Shown here one piece after another: positions 1 to 7,430 of a stretch of DNA of 27,735 nt. The DNA comes from Ga0074130 sp035565355 (GTDB lineage: Bacteria > Pseudomonadota > Gammaproteobacteria > Burkholderiales > Rhodocyclaceae). Within the stretch, counting starts at the first letter, position 1. Every line of letters starts with the position of its first letter. The position numbers and the translations under genes were made by a program. The DNA lies in NCBI GenBank assembly GCA_035565355.1, contig DATMSM010000022.1, positions 1 to 27,735 on the forward strand, read 5' to 3'. The notes beneath the pieces are model-generated. The model searched no databases and was not told the origin of the DNA. It saw only the letters and a list, made by a program, of their open reading frames with translations.

Positions 1-4
1 AAAG

Positions 5-32
5 CAAAAAGCCGCTCGATTGAGCGGCTTTT
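5..32 (-). terminator. Rho-independent terminator of the tRNA unit
   Basis: An 11-bp perfect stem (7-17 with 22-32) closes on a 4-nt loop. On the minus strand it is followed by a T-rich run. It lies just past the 3' end of tRNA-His and so ends the Pro-Arg-His transcript. Confidence 0.9.
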
Positions 33-42
33 CTATATGGGG

Positions 43-119
43 TGGGGTGGCTGATGGGGCTCGAACCCACGACAACCGGAATCACAATCCGGGACTCTAC
101 CAACTGAGCTACAGCCACC
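43..119 (-). tRNA. tRNA-His (anticodon GTG)
   Basis: The reverse strand folds as a cloverleaf of 77 nt. It has the extra G(-1) facing C73 that marks histidine tRNAs, anticodon GTG in a 7-nt loop, a T-arm with GGTTCGAGCC, and an encoded CCA end. It is the last tRNA of the cluster, directly before the terminator. Confidence 0.96.
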
Positions 120-212
120 ACTGATGCACATGCATTACTGCCAGTGCGAGAGGCGCGATTCTACAGCATGCGCCAGTTTCTTGCAATCCGCCGGGCCCGC
201 AAAAAGCCTGTA

Positions 213-289
213 TGGCCCGCCCGACAGGACTCGAACCTGTTACCCCCGGCTTAGAAGGCCGGTGCTCTATCCAGATGAGCTACGGACGG
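213..289 (-). tRNA. tRNA-Arg (anticodon TCT)
   Basis: A 77-nt cloverleaf on the minus strand. The 7-bp acceptor stem has one G-U pair, the anticodon stem is CCGGC/GCCGG around loop CTTCTAA (anticodon TCT), the discriminator is G and CCA is encoded. This species reads AGA/AGG arginine codons. It lies between tRNA-Pro and tRNA-His. Confidence 0.95.
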
Positions 290-308
290 TTACCGAGGGA
301 CAGCAAAC

Positions 309-385
309 TGGTCGGGGCGGCAGGATTCGAACCTGCGACATCCTGCTCCCAAAGCAGGCGCGCTACCGGGCTGCGCTACGCCCCG
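309..385 (-). tRNA. tRNA-Pro (anticodon TGG)
   Basis: A 77-nt cloverleaf on the minus strand with acceptor stem CGGGGCG/CGCCCCG, anticodon loop TTTGGGA (anticodon TGG), discriminator A and encoded CCA. It is the first tRNA after the promoter at 396-424. Confidence 0.96.
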
Positions 386-395
386 AACGCCGCGA

Positions 396-424
396 ATTCT
401 ACTTGGATGGATGCATTCGGTCAA
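396..424 (-). promoter_or_regulatory. Sigma70 promoter of the tRNA-Pro-Arg-His unit
   Basis: On the minus strand there is a -35 TTGACC (419-424) and a -10 TAGAAT (396-401) with exactly 17 bp between them. A GC-rich stretch follows the -10, resembling the discriminator of stringently controlled stable-RNA promoters. The -10 ends 10 bp before the mature 5' end of tRNA-Pro. Confidence 0.75.
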
Positions 425-439
425 ACGAAGATTGGCCCG

Positions 440-470
440 AAAGCCGCATAAATTCGGGTGTTACGGCTTT
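440..470 (-). terminator. Possible weak terminator after the lemA-TPM genes
   Basis: A 7-bp perfect stem (440-446 with 464-470) with a 17-nt loop lies 8 bp past the stop of the last TPM gene. Only three T residues follow, so this is a weak or Rho-assisted candidate. Confidence 0.35.
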
Positions 471-478
471 CCGGCTTG

Positions 479-970
479 CTACAGGACGACTGGATGGTCC
501 GGTATTTCGTTCAGGTCGTCGCCACGCTGCGGATAATGGGTACGCAGGTGGCCCGCGACGGCATCGATGCCGGCGAGCAGGCCGGCTTCAAATTCACCGT
601 TGCGGAAGTGGGTCTCCATCTCGTGACAGATCGCTTCCCACTCGGTTTGCGCGACGCGTGCATTGACGCCGCGGTCGGCGACGATCTCGACGTCGCGATC
701 GGCCAGCAGGAGATAAATCAGAACGCCGTTGTTGTGCTCGGTGTCCCAGACGTGGAGTTGGGAGAAGACTTCAATGGCGCGGTCGCGCGCGGATTGTCCG
801 TCTACGAGCCCGTTCCAGGGCAGCGCGGCCTCGACGGCGAAACGAATCTCGCCGTTATGAGTGCGCTCGGCATCGCGGATGGCAGCCTCGATGCGATCCA
901 GGCTGGCAGAGGGGAAGGTGCGCCGCACTCGATAGCGCGACTGCAGCAGATGAGTCAGGATGCGCTTCAC
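479..970 (-). CDS. TPM-domain protein, cytoplasmic-type (163 aa)
   Basis: This small protein carries one TPM domain (TLP18.3/Psb32/MOLO-1 fold) over about residues 20-150. It can be seen from the pattern around NGEIRFAVEAALP, an LLADRDVEIVADRG strand and the C-terminal helix FRNGEFEAGLLAGIDAV. It has no signal peptide or membrane segment. The start is GTG at 968-970, directly abutting the TGA of the upstream YgcG-like gene, so the two are almost certainly translationally coupled. LemA plus one or two TPM proteins is a recurring bacterial arrangement, but the biochemical role of these small TPM proteins is not established. Family assignment is firm; function is unknown. Confidence 0.85.
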   Translation of the reverse strand: MKRILTHLLQSRYRVRRTFPSASLDRIEAAIRDAERTHNGEIRFAVEAALPWNGLVDGQSARDRAIEVFSQLHVWDTEHNNGVLIYLLLADRDVEIVADRGVNARVAQTEWEAICHEMETHFRNGEFEAGLLAGIDAVAGHLRTHYPQRGDDLNEIPDHPVVL

Positions 971-1816
971 TCAGAATCTCCCGGAGGCGCCGCCCCCGCC
1001 AAAACCACCGCCGCCACCGCCGAATCCCCCACCACCAAAGCCGCCGCCGCCACCACGGAAGCCGCCTCCGCCAATACCGCCGCCCCGGAAGTTGGCGAAG
1101 CTGAAGAGGGTGACGAACACGCCGATGAGCGCGGCCGGAAACAAGGTCCCCATGAGCAGCCACAAGAGGCCGGTGACCACGCCGAAAGTGGCGAGCGATC
1201 CCAGCAGCGCGCCGAAGAGACCGCGCAGGAGCTGCCCGCCAATGAGGCCGCCGATGATTGCACCCGGCAGCAGATTACCGACGTCGTCCTCCCAGTTTTC
1301 CTGCGGTGCGGGCGCAGGCAGAGGCTCGCCGTCGATGAGGCGCATCATGCGGTCGATGCCGGCATCTATGCCCTGATAGAAATCACCGTTTTTCAGGTGC
1401 GGCACGATGATGTCGCTGACGATGCGTTTGCTGGCGATGTCGGTCAGCACGCCTTCGAGACCGTAGCCGACCTCAATCCGCAGCGTGCGGTCATCCTTGG
1501 CAATCAGAAGCAGGGCGCCATCGTCCACGCCCTTGCGGCCGAGTTTCCATCGCTCGGCCACGCGCATCGAATATTGCTCGATGCTTTCGGGCTCGGTGCT
1601 AGGCACGAGCAGCACGGCGATCTGGCTGCCTTTTTTTGCTTCGAAAGCTTGCAGCCGCTGTTCCAGGGCTGTTTTCTGCTCAGCCGTGAGCGTACCGGTC
1701 AGATCGGTAACGCGCGCCGTCAGCGCTGGGATGTCCGCCTCAGCGCGTGCCAGCTGGAGCGCCCCGGGCAGGAGCAGGCAGGCGAGCAGCGCGCATGCCC
1801 TGAACCAAGCTTTCAT
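971..1816 (-). CDS. YgcG-like TPM-domain membrane protein with Gly-rich tail (281 aa)
   Basis: A secreted or membrane-anchored TPM protein. It has a signal peptide at about 1-25 (ALLACLLLPGALQLARA), a TPM domain at about 30-165 with DDGALLLIAKDDRTLRIEVGYGLEG, and two hydrophobic segments at about 180-240. Residues 243-281 are an almost pure Gly/Phe tail ending in GRF. The tail resembles those of other YgcG-type proteins. Its GC-rich repetitive DNA creates long false reading frames on the opposite strand. It lies 7 bp after lemA and abuts the second TPM gene, making a three-gene operon. The role is uncertain; TPM proteins have been linked to photosystem repair in plants and to membrane protein quality in bacteria. 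Confidence 0.88.
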   Translation of the reverse strand: MKAWFRACALLACLLLPGALQLARAEADIPALTARVTDLTGTLTAEQKTALEQRLQAFEAKKGSQIAVLLVPSTEPESIEQYSMRVAERWKLGRKGVDDGALLLIAKDDRTLRIEVGYGLEGVLTDIASKRIVSDIIVPHLKNGDFYQGIDAGIDRMMRLIDGEPLPAPAPQENWEDDVGNLLPGAIIGGLIGGQLLRGLFGALLGSLATFGVVTGLLWLLMGTLFPAALIGVFVTLFSFANFRGGGIGGGGFRGGGGGFGGGGFGGGGGGFGGGGASGRF

Positions 1817-1823
1817 CGGGTGC

Positions 1824-2414
1824 TCACTTGCCGAAGTCGACCTTGGGCGCTTTGGAGATTTCAGCTTCGTTCTGCACGCTGAAGTTCGGCTTTTCCTTGT
1901 AGCCCAGCACCATGGCGGTCAGGTTGTTGGGGAAGGTGCGGACCGCGACGTTGTAGCCTTGTACCGCCTCGATATAGCGTTTGCGCGCCACGGTGATACG
2001 GTTCTCGGTGCCTTCAAGCTGGGCCTGCAGATCACGGAAGTTGGCATCGGCCTTGAGCTGCGGATAGTTTTCACTGACCACTAGCAGGCGCGACAGGGCA
2101 CTGGACAGCTCGCCCTGGGCAGCCTGGAATTTGTCGAAGGCGCCCGGGTCGTTGATGAGTTCTGGCGTGGCCTGAATGCTGCCGACCTTGGCGCGCGCTT
2201 CGGTAACGGTGGTCAGCACTTCCTTCTCATGCTGTGCATAAGCCTTGACCGTATTGACCAGATTCGGAATCAGGTCGGCACGACGCTGGTACTGGTTGAG
2301 TACCTCGGACCAGGCGGCCTTGACCTGTTCGTCCGTGGTCTGGAAGGTGTTGTAGCCGCAGCCGGACAGCAGCAGGGCAAGTGCGGCGAGCAGAGTCAAA
2401 CCGAGTTTCCGCAT
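1824..2414 (-). CDS. lemA: LemA family lipoprotein
   Basis: A 196-aa LemA-family protein. The N-terminus is a lipoprotein signal with lipobox LSGC (Cys19), followed by the long helical LemA domain. Typical family motifs include QYQRRADLIPNLVNTVKAYA, LSRLLVVSENYPQLKA and GTENRITVARKRYIEAVQGYN. The chosen start, ATG at 2412-2414, is preceded by GGAG about 6 bp upstream and puts the signal peptide at the true N-terminus; the longer frame adds 39 non-family residues. A possible -10 TATGAT lies at 2454-2459. It heads an operon with two TPM proteins. LemA proteins are envelope proteins of poorly defined function. Confidence 0.92.
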   Translation of the reverse strand: MRKLGLTLLAALALLLSGCGYNTFQTTDEQVKAAWSEVLNQYQRRADLIPNLVNTVKAYAQHEKEVLTTVTEARAKVGSIQATPELINDPGAFDKFQAAQGELSSALSRLLVVSENYPQLKADANFRDLQAQLEGTENRITVARKRYIEAVQGYNVAVRTFPNNLTAMVLGYKEKPNFSVQNEAEISKAPKVDFGK

Positions 2415-2489
2415 GATCGTCTCCAGGAAGGCGTAGGGATAAGCAACGCATTCATCATACCAGCGGCATGCAGCGACGCCGTACGGGCG

Positions 2490-2518
2490 AAAAAAAGGCC
2501 GCTCATCAAGCGGCCTTT
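2490..2518 (-). terminator. Rho-independent terminator of the Bug-protein gene
   Basis: A 10-bp perfect stem AAAGGCCGCT/AGCGGCCTTT (2494-2503 with 2509-2518) has a 5-nt loop and is followed by seven T residues on the minus strand. It sits about 20 bp past the stop of the solute-binding protein gene and insulates it from lemA. Confidence 0.92.
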
Positions 2519-2538
2519 CCATGCGGGGCAACGTGCGC

Positions 2539-3519
2539 TTAATCGATGGTCGCGCCGCTGGCCTTGACCACGCCGGCCCATTTCTGAGCCTCGGTCTTGA
2601 CGAAGGCCTGGAACTGTTCCGGTGAGGAGCCCACGTATTCCGAACCGGTGTCAGCCAGGGTCTTCTGGAACTCCGGCTGCTTCATGGCCTTCAGGGCTTC
2701 GGTATTGATCTTGGCGAGCAGGTCCTTGGGTAGGTTGGCCGGGGCAAACAAGCCGTACCAGGCGTAGGACTCGACCGCGGCGAAACCGGATTCGCCGAAA
2801 GTGGGTACGTCCGGGAACAGCGGCGAGCGCTGCGCACCGCTGACGGCGATGGCGCGCAGCTTCCCGGCCTTGATATGTGGCGTGACGGCGACGGTGCTGT
2901 CGAACATCATGGGCACGTGTCCGCCGAGCAGATCGGCAATTGCGGGTGCCGAGCCCTTGTAGGGAACATGGGTGATATCCAGGCGGGCAATCGACTTGAA
3001 CAGCTCACCGGTCAGATGTTGCGGCGTGCCATTGCCGGCAGATGCGTAGACAAAGCTCTTCTGGCTGCGGATGTAGGCAATCAGCTCCTTGAGGCTCTTG
3101 ACTGGCACGGAGGGGTGAACCGCCAGCACCAGCGGCACGCGCAGCAGGTTGGTAATCGGCGTCAGGTCCTTCTCCGGCTCGAAGGGCATGTTCTTGTAGA
3201 GACTGGGGTTGATCACGATGGGCGCGCTCGATGTGACCAGCAGGGTGTAGCCGTCAGGCGCGGACTTGACCACCTGCGCCGTACCGATGTTGCCGCCAGC
3301 ACCGCCCTTGTTGTCGACGACGAAGGTCTGGCCCAGGCTGTCACCCATAGATTTGGCAAGCGGTCGCGCCGCCGTATCGGAGGGCCCGCCGGCCGGCCAG
3401 GGGACTACGACGGTCACGGTCTTGTTGGGCCATACCTGCGCGAGGCTGCTTGCGCTGATCCCGACACCGATGGTGAGTGCGGCCAGCGTGCGGGCTATAC
3501 GGGCAATGCTCTTCTGCAT
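2539..3519 (-). CDS. Bug/TctC-family tripartite tricarboxylate transporter substrate-binding protein
   Basis: A 326-aa periplasmic solute-binding protein. The signal peptide is at about 1-28 (ending SSLAQ). The Bug signature is clear: VVPWPAGGPSDTAARPLA, then VVDNKGGAGGNIGTAQVV and PDGYTLL. Members bind carboxylates and work with TctA/TctB membrane proteins, but neither is in the window, so this is an orphan receptor, as is very common in betaproteobacteria. The ligand cannot be told from sequence; Bug pockets usually hold a carboxylated ligand through two waters. The start is ATG at 3517-3519 with a GAGGAG ribosome site upstream; the longer frame adds 26 implausible residues. It is monocistronic, bounded by terminators on both sides. 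Confidence 0.9.
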   Translation of the reverse strand: MQKSIARIARTLAALTIGVGISASSLAQVWPNKTVTVVVPWPAGGPSDTAARPLAKSMGDSLGQTFVVDNKGGAGGNIGTAQVVKSAPDGYTLLVTSSAPIVINPSLYKNMPFEPEKDLTPITNLLRVPLVLAVHPSVPVKSLKELIAYIRSQKSFVYASAGNGTPQHLTGELFKSIARLDITHVPYKGSAPAIADLLGGHVPMMFDSTVAVTPHIKAGKLRAIAVSGAQRSPLFPDVPTFGESGFAAVESYAWYGLFAPANLPKDLLAKINTEALKAMKQPEFQKTLADTGSEYVGSSPEQFQAFVKTEAQKWAGVVKASGATID

Positions 3520-3545
3520 GGTGCGTCTCCTCTTGCGTGAAAAAC

Positions 3546-3587
3546 GAAAAACGCCCGCATATCGGTCCGAGGGAGGATAGGCGGGCG
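3546..3587 (-). terminator. Terminator of the chemoreceptor gene
   Basis: A 7-bp GC-rich stem CGCCCGC/GCGGGCG (3552-3558 with 3581-3587) has a 22-nt loop that can pair further. It is followed on the minus strand by TTTTTCGTTTTT. It lies about 25 bp past the chemoreceptor stop codon. Confidence 0.75.
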
Positions 3588-3610
3588 GTTCGGCCAAATG
3601 TACAGAGCGC

Positions 3611-5221
3611 TCAGATCTTGTATTGGCTGACGATGTTCTTCATGTCATTGGCCAGCTTGTCGAGCTCGACTGCTGTCTCCGAGGTGTTTTCGGCGGCGGC
3701 GTGGTTTTCTTCGGACATCTGCGCGATTTTTTCCACCTGCTGGGCGATGCTGGTGCTGGCAATGCCCTGTTCGCGGATGGCGTTGCTGATCTCACCCACC
3801 CGATCAACGGCGCGGCCGGAGCTGGCCCGGATTTGTGTGATGGCCGTGTTGGCTGCATTGGCACGGTCCACGCCGATGTTCACGCGCTCATCCACGGCCT
3901 TCATGCCCTCGACGGTGTTCTGGGCATTGACCTGCATGGCGGCGATGGTCTCGGCGATGACCTGGGTCGACTGCGAGGTGCGCTCGGCCAGCTTGCGCAC
4001 TTCATCGGCGACGACGGCGAAGCCGCGTCCTTGTTCGCCTGCGCGGGCCGCTTCGATGGCGGCATTCAGGGCGAGCAGATTGGTCTGGTCGGCGATTTCC
4101 TTGATGACACCGATGACTTCATTGACACGCTGGCTGTCGCGATCCAGATCGGCGACGTAGTTGGAAGCGTCGCGTACCGTACTGGCGATCAGGTTGATAT
4201 CCTCGACCGTCTCGACGATGGTTTTTTCGCCATCGACGGCCAGCGATCCGGACTCGCCGGACAAGCGATTGGCCTCGCCGGCCTGATCGGCGACGTGATT
4301 GATGCTGACTGTCATTTCTTCCACAGTCGCAGCCATGTCGGCTGCAGCAGCGCTTTGGCTGGAGGCGCTGTCGGTGACGGTGCGCGCAGTTTCCGTCAGA
4401 TGTCGGGCGGCTTCGCTGACCCGCTCGGACTGGTCTGCGATCTGGCGTAGGCTTTCCTGCAGGCGGGTGGTCAGGCGATTGACGGCCTCGACCGTCATGC
4501 CCACTTCGTCATTGCTCATTACCGGGGCACGCCGAGTGAAATCAAGATTGCGCTCAACATCGACCAGGGTTTCGCGCAGCGAATTCAGGGAGGTCACCAC
4601 ATTGCGGTAGATCACAGAGCCGAGGAAGCCGACACCGGCCAGGGCGGCCAGGATCAGAATCACCATGAGCGTGAACAGCCGCTTGTAGATTGCCTTTGAC
4701 TCATCCTTGGCCTTGGAGGCGAGGTCGACGTTGTACTTTACGTGGGCAGTCAGGCTTTCGGTTGCACGCAGGGCTATGCCGTTGTTATCCAGGATGTAGT
4801 TCTGCGCATCGGTCTTCATCAGGCTCTTGGACATTTCGAGCGCCTTTTCCCGCACTACGCTGTAAGCCTCAATGGCCTCGCGGTCTGCGGCAAGAAGGCG
4901 CTTGTCCTCTTCGTCGAGGAGCATTTTGTCGTACTGGTCCAGCTGCTCGACGATCTTTGCGCTGAGGGTCTTGAGCTCTTCCTCGTAGCCCTTCTGCTTG
5001 TCCATGTCGTCGCTCATGATGTGCAACTGCAGGCGCAGCCGCATGCGGAACATGTTTTGTGCCACTTCGTTCAGCAAAGTGACGCTGGGCATCAGATTGG
5101 TATTGATGTTCTCAAGCTTGCTGTCGAGTTGCTTGAGTCCATAAATGCCGCCGGTGCCCAAGAGAATCAAGGCCAGGACGGCAATACTGATAAGAAGCGA
5201 AATGCGTTTGGCGATAGTCAT
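3611..5221 (-). CDS. Methyl-accepting chemotaxis protein (transmembrane receptor)
   Basis: A 536-aa chemoreceptor that passes ligand signals to the CheA/CheW kinase complex. TM1 is at about 7-29 and is followed by a periplasmic helical domain of about 150 residues that looks like a four-helix bundle. TM2 is at about 182-205, followed by HAMP (about 206-258) and the methyl-accepting coiled coil. The kinase-control hairpin is at about 376-415 with the highly conserved EIADQTNLLALNAAIEAARA and GRGFAVVADEVRKLAERT. There is no C-terminal CheR-tether pentapeptide (it ends QYKI). ATG at 5219-5221 was chosen as start; a TTG three codons upstream is also in frame. No other chemotaxis gene lies nearby. 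The ligand is unknown. Confidence 0.95.
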   Translation of the reverse strand: MTIAKRISLLISIAVLALILLGTGGIYGLKQLDSKLENINTNLMPSVTLLNEVAQNMFRMRLRLQLHIMSDDMDKQKGYEEELKTLSAKIVEQLDQYDKMLLDEEDKRLLAADREAIEAYSVVREKALEMSKSLMKTDAQNYILDNNGIALRATESLTAHVKYNVDLASKAKDESKAIYKRLFTLMVILILAALAGVGFLGSVIYRNVVTSLNSLRETLVDVERNLDFTRRAPVMSNDEVGMTVEAVNRLTTRLQESLRQIADQSERVSEAARHLTETARTVTDSASSQSAAAADMAATVEEMTVSINHVADQAGEANRLSGESGSLAVDGEKTIVETVEDINLIASTVRDASNYVADLDRDSQRVNEVIGVIKEIADQTNLLALNAAIEAARAGEQGRGFAVVADEVRKLAERTSQSTQVIAETIAAMQVNAQNTVEGMKAVDERVNIGVDRANAANTAITQIRASSGRAVDRVGEISNAIREQGIASTSIAQQVEKIAQMSEENHAAAENTSETAVELDKLANDMKNIVSQYKI

Positions 5222-5264
5222 TTTTTCCAACCCCGGTTCAGCAACTTACGTAATTCTCGGCGCA

Positions 5265-5321
5265 CTTGCGCAAGCCGTTTGGATACAAAACGCCATTAAT
5301 TGCTATTTGTTTTGGGCGTTT
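5265..5321. promoter_or_regulatory. Chemoreceptor leader with two inverted repeats
   Basis: Within about 100 bp upstream of the chemoreceptor start there is a perfect 10-bp palindrome CTTGCGCAAG (5265-5274) and a 7-bp inverted repeat AAACGCC/GGCGTTT (5288-5294 with 5315-5321, 20-nt loop). They could be regulator sites or mRNA structure. No convincing -35/-10 pair was found. Confidence 0.4.
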
Positions 5322-5335
5322 CGAAAACATTCTGC

Positions 5336-5357
5336 CACTGTATTGCCCAATACAGTG
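5336..5357. promoter_or_regulatory. Perfect 22-bp palindrome between prmB and the chemoreceptor gene
   Basis: CACTGTATTG and CAATACAGTG are perfect 10-bp arms separated by CC. The site is about 115 bp upstream of the chemoreceptor start and about 60 bp past the prmB stop. It could be a dimeric regulator operator. As RNA from the dap operon it would form a 9-bp hairpin with a 4-nt loop, and a short T-rich stretch lies six bases further on, so a terminator role is also possible. Confidence 0.5.
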
Positions 5358-5415
5358 AGCTTATTCGGAAAAAACGATAAGTGCAGATCGCGGGTGCGGC
5401 ATGGCGCCGACAGAC

Positions 5416-6303
5416 TCAAAGCTGTTCGCGGGTGAGCAGGAAAATCTTTTCATCGCCGCCTTCGGCATCCAGCCAGATGGCTTCCAGCTCGGGAAACGCA
5501 GCTTCCACCAGATCGCGGTTGTGGCCAACCTCGACGGCCAGCACTCCGCCAGGCTTGAGATGGGCCTTGGCACCGGCAAGAATGCGCCGCACGATGTCCA
5601 GCCCGTCCTCACCAGCAGCCAGTGCCAGCGCGGGCTCGTGCCGGTACTCCGCCGGCAGGGCCTGCATCGACTCGGTAGTCACATAGGGCGGGTTGGAGAT
5701 GATCAGGTCGTATTGATGACCGCCGAGCTCGGCGAAGAGATCGGATTCGATGGGCGAGACCACGCCTTCCAAGCCGTACTCATCCACATTGTGATGGGCG
5801 ACGGCGAGCGCATCCGCGGAGATGTCCACGGCATCGACCTGCGCATTGGGGAAGGTATGGGCCATGATGATGGCGAGACAGCCTGAACCGGTGCACAGGT
5901 CGAGTACATCGGTAACGGCGTCCGGATTCTCGATCCAGGGCGCGAAGCCGTTTTCCAGAAGTTCGGCGAAATAGGAGCGCGGCACGATGACGCGTTCATC
6001 CACATAGAACTTGAAGTCGCCCAGCCAGGCTTCGTGGGTCAGGTAGGCGGCCGGCACCCGGCGGGTGATGCGCTGCTGCAGCATTTCAAGTACCGCCAAT
6101 CGCTCGTCGCGCGTCAGGCGCGCGTCGATGAAGCGCTCAAGCTCGTCCACGGGCAGGTGCAGGGTGTGCAGGATCAGCCACGCCGCTTCGTCGTAGGCAT
6201 TCGTGCAGCCGTGGCCGAAGCTCAGCTCGGCTTCATTGAAGCGACTGACTGCCCAGCGCAGCCAGTCACGAACGGAATGGAGGTCGTCAAGTACGGCACT
6301 CAT
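5416..6303 (-). CDS. prmB: Ribosomal protein L3 glutamine N5-methyltransferase PrmB
   Basis: A 295-aa SAM-dependent methyltransferase of the HemK/PrmB family, which methylates the side-chain amide of a glutamine in ribosomal protein L3. The N-terminal helical substrate domain includes FGHGCTNAYDEAAWL. The SAM-binding loop is DLCTGSGCLAI, and the catalytic NPPY motif appears as IISNPPYVTTES. VPRSYFAELL replaces the VPR region seen in PrmC, which favours PrmB. The start is ATG at 6301-6303, overlapping the dapE stop as ATGA; the longer frame upstream only reads through dapE. It is the last gene of the dap operon. Confidence 0.93.
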   Translation of the reverse strand: MSAVLDDLHSVRDWLRWAVSRFNEAELSFGHGCTNAYDEAAWLILHTLHLPVDELERFIDARLTRDERLAVLEMLQQRITRRVPAAYLTHEAWLGDFKFYVDERVIVPRSYFAELLENGFAPWIENPDAVTDVLDLCTGSGCLAIIMAHTFPNAQVDAVDISADALAVAHHNVDEYGLEGVVSPIESDLFAELGGHQYDLIISNPPYVTTESMQALPAEYRHEPALALAAGEDGLDIVRRILAGAKAHLKPGGVLAVEVGHNRDLVEAAFPELEAIWLDAEGGDEKIFLLTREQL

Positions 6304-7427
6304 TTCAGCAGCCTTTCGAGAGCGCCTTCGTAAATCCGTGCAAGCGGCTCCATGTCGGCAACGGCCACACATTCGTTGATCTGGTGAATGGTGGCATTGA
6401 CCGGGCCGAGTTCGACCACCTGGGGACAGATGTCGGCAATGAAGCGGCCGTCGGAGGTGCCGCCGGTGGTGGACAGTTCGGTGTCGAGGCCCGTGGCCGC
6501 CTTGATGGCGCCGGCCAGCGCATCGACCAGCGTGCCGCGCGGCGTCAGGAAGGGTTTGCCGCCCTGGTTCCAGACCAGGTCGTATTCAAGGCCATGCTTG
6601 TCGAGAATGCCGTGCACGGTGGTCTTGAGTTCATCGACCGTGGTTGCGGTCGAGAAACGGAAGTTGAACAGCACTTCCATGCTTCCTGGAATCACATTGG
6701 TGGCGCCGGTGCCCGCATGGATATTCGAAATTTGGAAAGTCGTCGGCGGGAAGTACTCGTTGCCTGCATCCCAGGTCGCGGCGCTCAGTTCGGCCAGTGC
6801 CGGGGCAGCCAGATGCACGGGGTTGCGACCCAGATGAGGATAGGCCACATGGCCTTGCTTGCCCTTGACGATGAGCCTGCCGGAGAGAGAGCCGCGGCGT
6901 CCGTTCTTGATCACGTCGCCGAGTTTCGCCGTCGAGGTCGGTTCGCCGACGATGCAGCAGTCGAGCAGTTCGCCGCGCGCCTTCAGGGTTTCCACCACGC
7001 GCACGGTGCCGTCGATGGCGTCGCCTTCCTCATCGGAGGTCAGGAGCAGGGCGATCGAGCCCGGGTGTTGCGGCTGGCTGGCGACAAAGCGCTCGATGCC
7101 GACCACGAAGGCCGCCAGCGAAGTCTTCATGTCGGCGGCGCCGCGACCGTAGAGGTAGCCGTCGCGGATCTCGGGGGCGAAGGGCGCGCTGTTCCACTTG
7201 TCCAGCGGGCCGGTCGGTACCACATCCGTATGGCCGGCAAAGCAGACCACCGGCGCGGTCTTGCCGCGCCGTGCCCACAGATTGGTGACGCCGCCGGCGC
7301 TGATGAATTCGAGATGAAAATCGAGCGGCCGCAGGCGCTCGGCGATCATGTCCAGGCAGCCGGCATCGTTGGGCGTGACGGAATCCCGGGCGATCAGCGC
7401 CTGGGTAAGGGCAAGTACATCAGTCAT
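6300..7427 (-). CDS. dapE: Succinyl-diaminopimelate desuccinylase
   Basis: A 375-aa dizinc M20-family amidohydrolase. It hydrolyses N-succinyl-LL-2,6-diaminopimelate to LL-diaminopimelate and succinate on the way to lysine and peptidoglycan. Metal and catalytic residues are visible: His66 and Asp68 in GHTDVVPTG, Asp99 in GRGAADMK, Glu133/Glu134 in TSDEEGDAIDGT, a glutamate in CIVGEPTS, and His348 in TIHQINE near the C-terminus. The dimerisation domain holds GRRGSLSGRLIVKGKQGHVA. Length matches the family. It starts 3 bp after the pilU stop and overlaps prmB by 4 bp. Confidence 0.96.
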   Translation of the reverse strand: MTDVLALTQALIARDSVTPNDAGCLDMIAERLRPLDFHLEFISAGGVTNLWARRGKTAPVVCFAGHTDVVPTGPLDKWNSAPFAPEIRDGYLYGRGAADMKTSLAAFVVGIERFVASQPQHPGSIALLLTSDEEGDAIDGTVRVVETLKARGELLDCCIVGEPTSTAKLGDVIKNGRRGSLSGRLIVKGKQGHVAYPHLGRNPVHLAAPALAELSAATWDAGNEYFPPTTFQISNIHAGTGATNVIPGSMEVLFNFRFSTATTVDELKTTVHGILDKHGLEYDLVWNQGGKPFLTPRGTLVDALAGAIKAATGLDTELSTTGGTSDGRFIADICPQVVELGPVNATIHQINECVAVADMEPLARIYEGALERLLK

Positions 7428-7430
7428 TGA

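Noticed and set aside
124..666. Open frame running across the tRNA genes
   Set aside because: It reads through three tRNA genes and their promoter and shows no protein-like pattern; it is a GC-rich chance frame.
960..1376. Plus-strand frame rich in proline (PPPPPK repeats)
   Set aside because: It is the antisense of the Gly-rich tail of the YgcG-like protein, so the repeat is a shadow of that coding region.
5240..5285. Sigma28 flagellar-type promoter for the chemoreceptor
   Set aside because: GCCGAGAA on the minus strand resembles the -10, but the CAAA at the -35 has a 16-base spacing and weak match, so it is not called.
5336..5357. Possible LexA or lux box
   Set aside because: The CTGT and ACAG halves are 10 bases apart instead of the required 8, and no LuxR- or SOS-type gene is adjacent.
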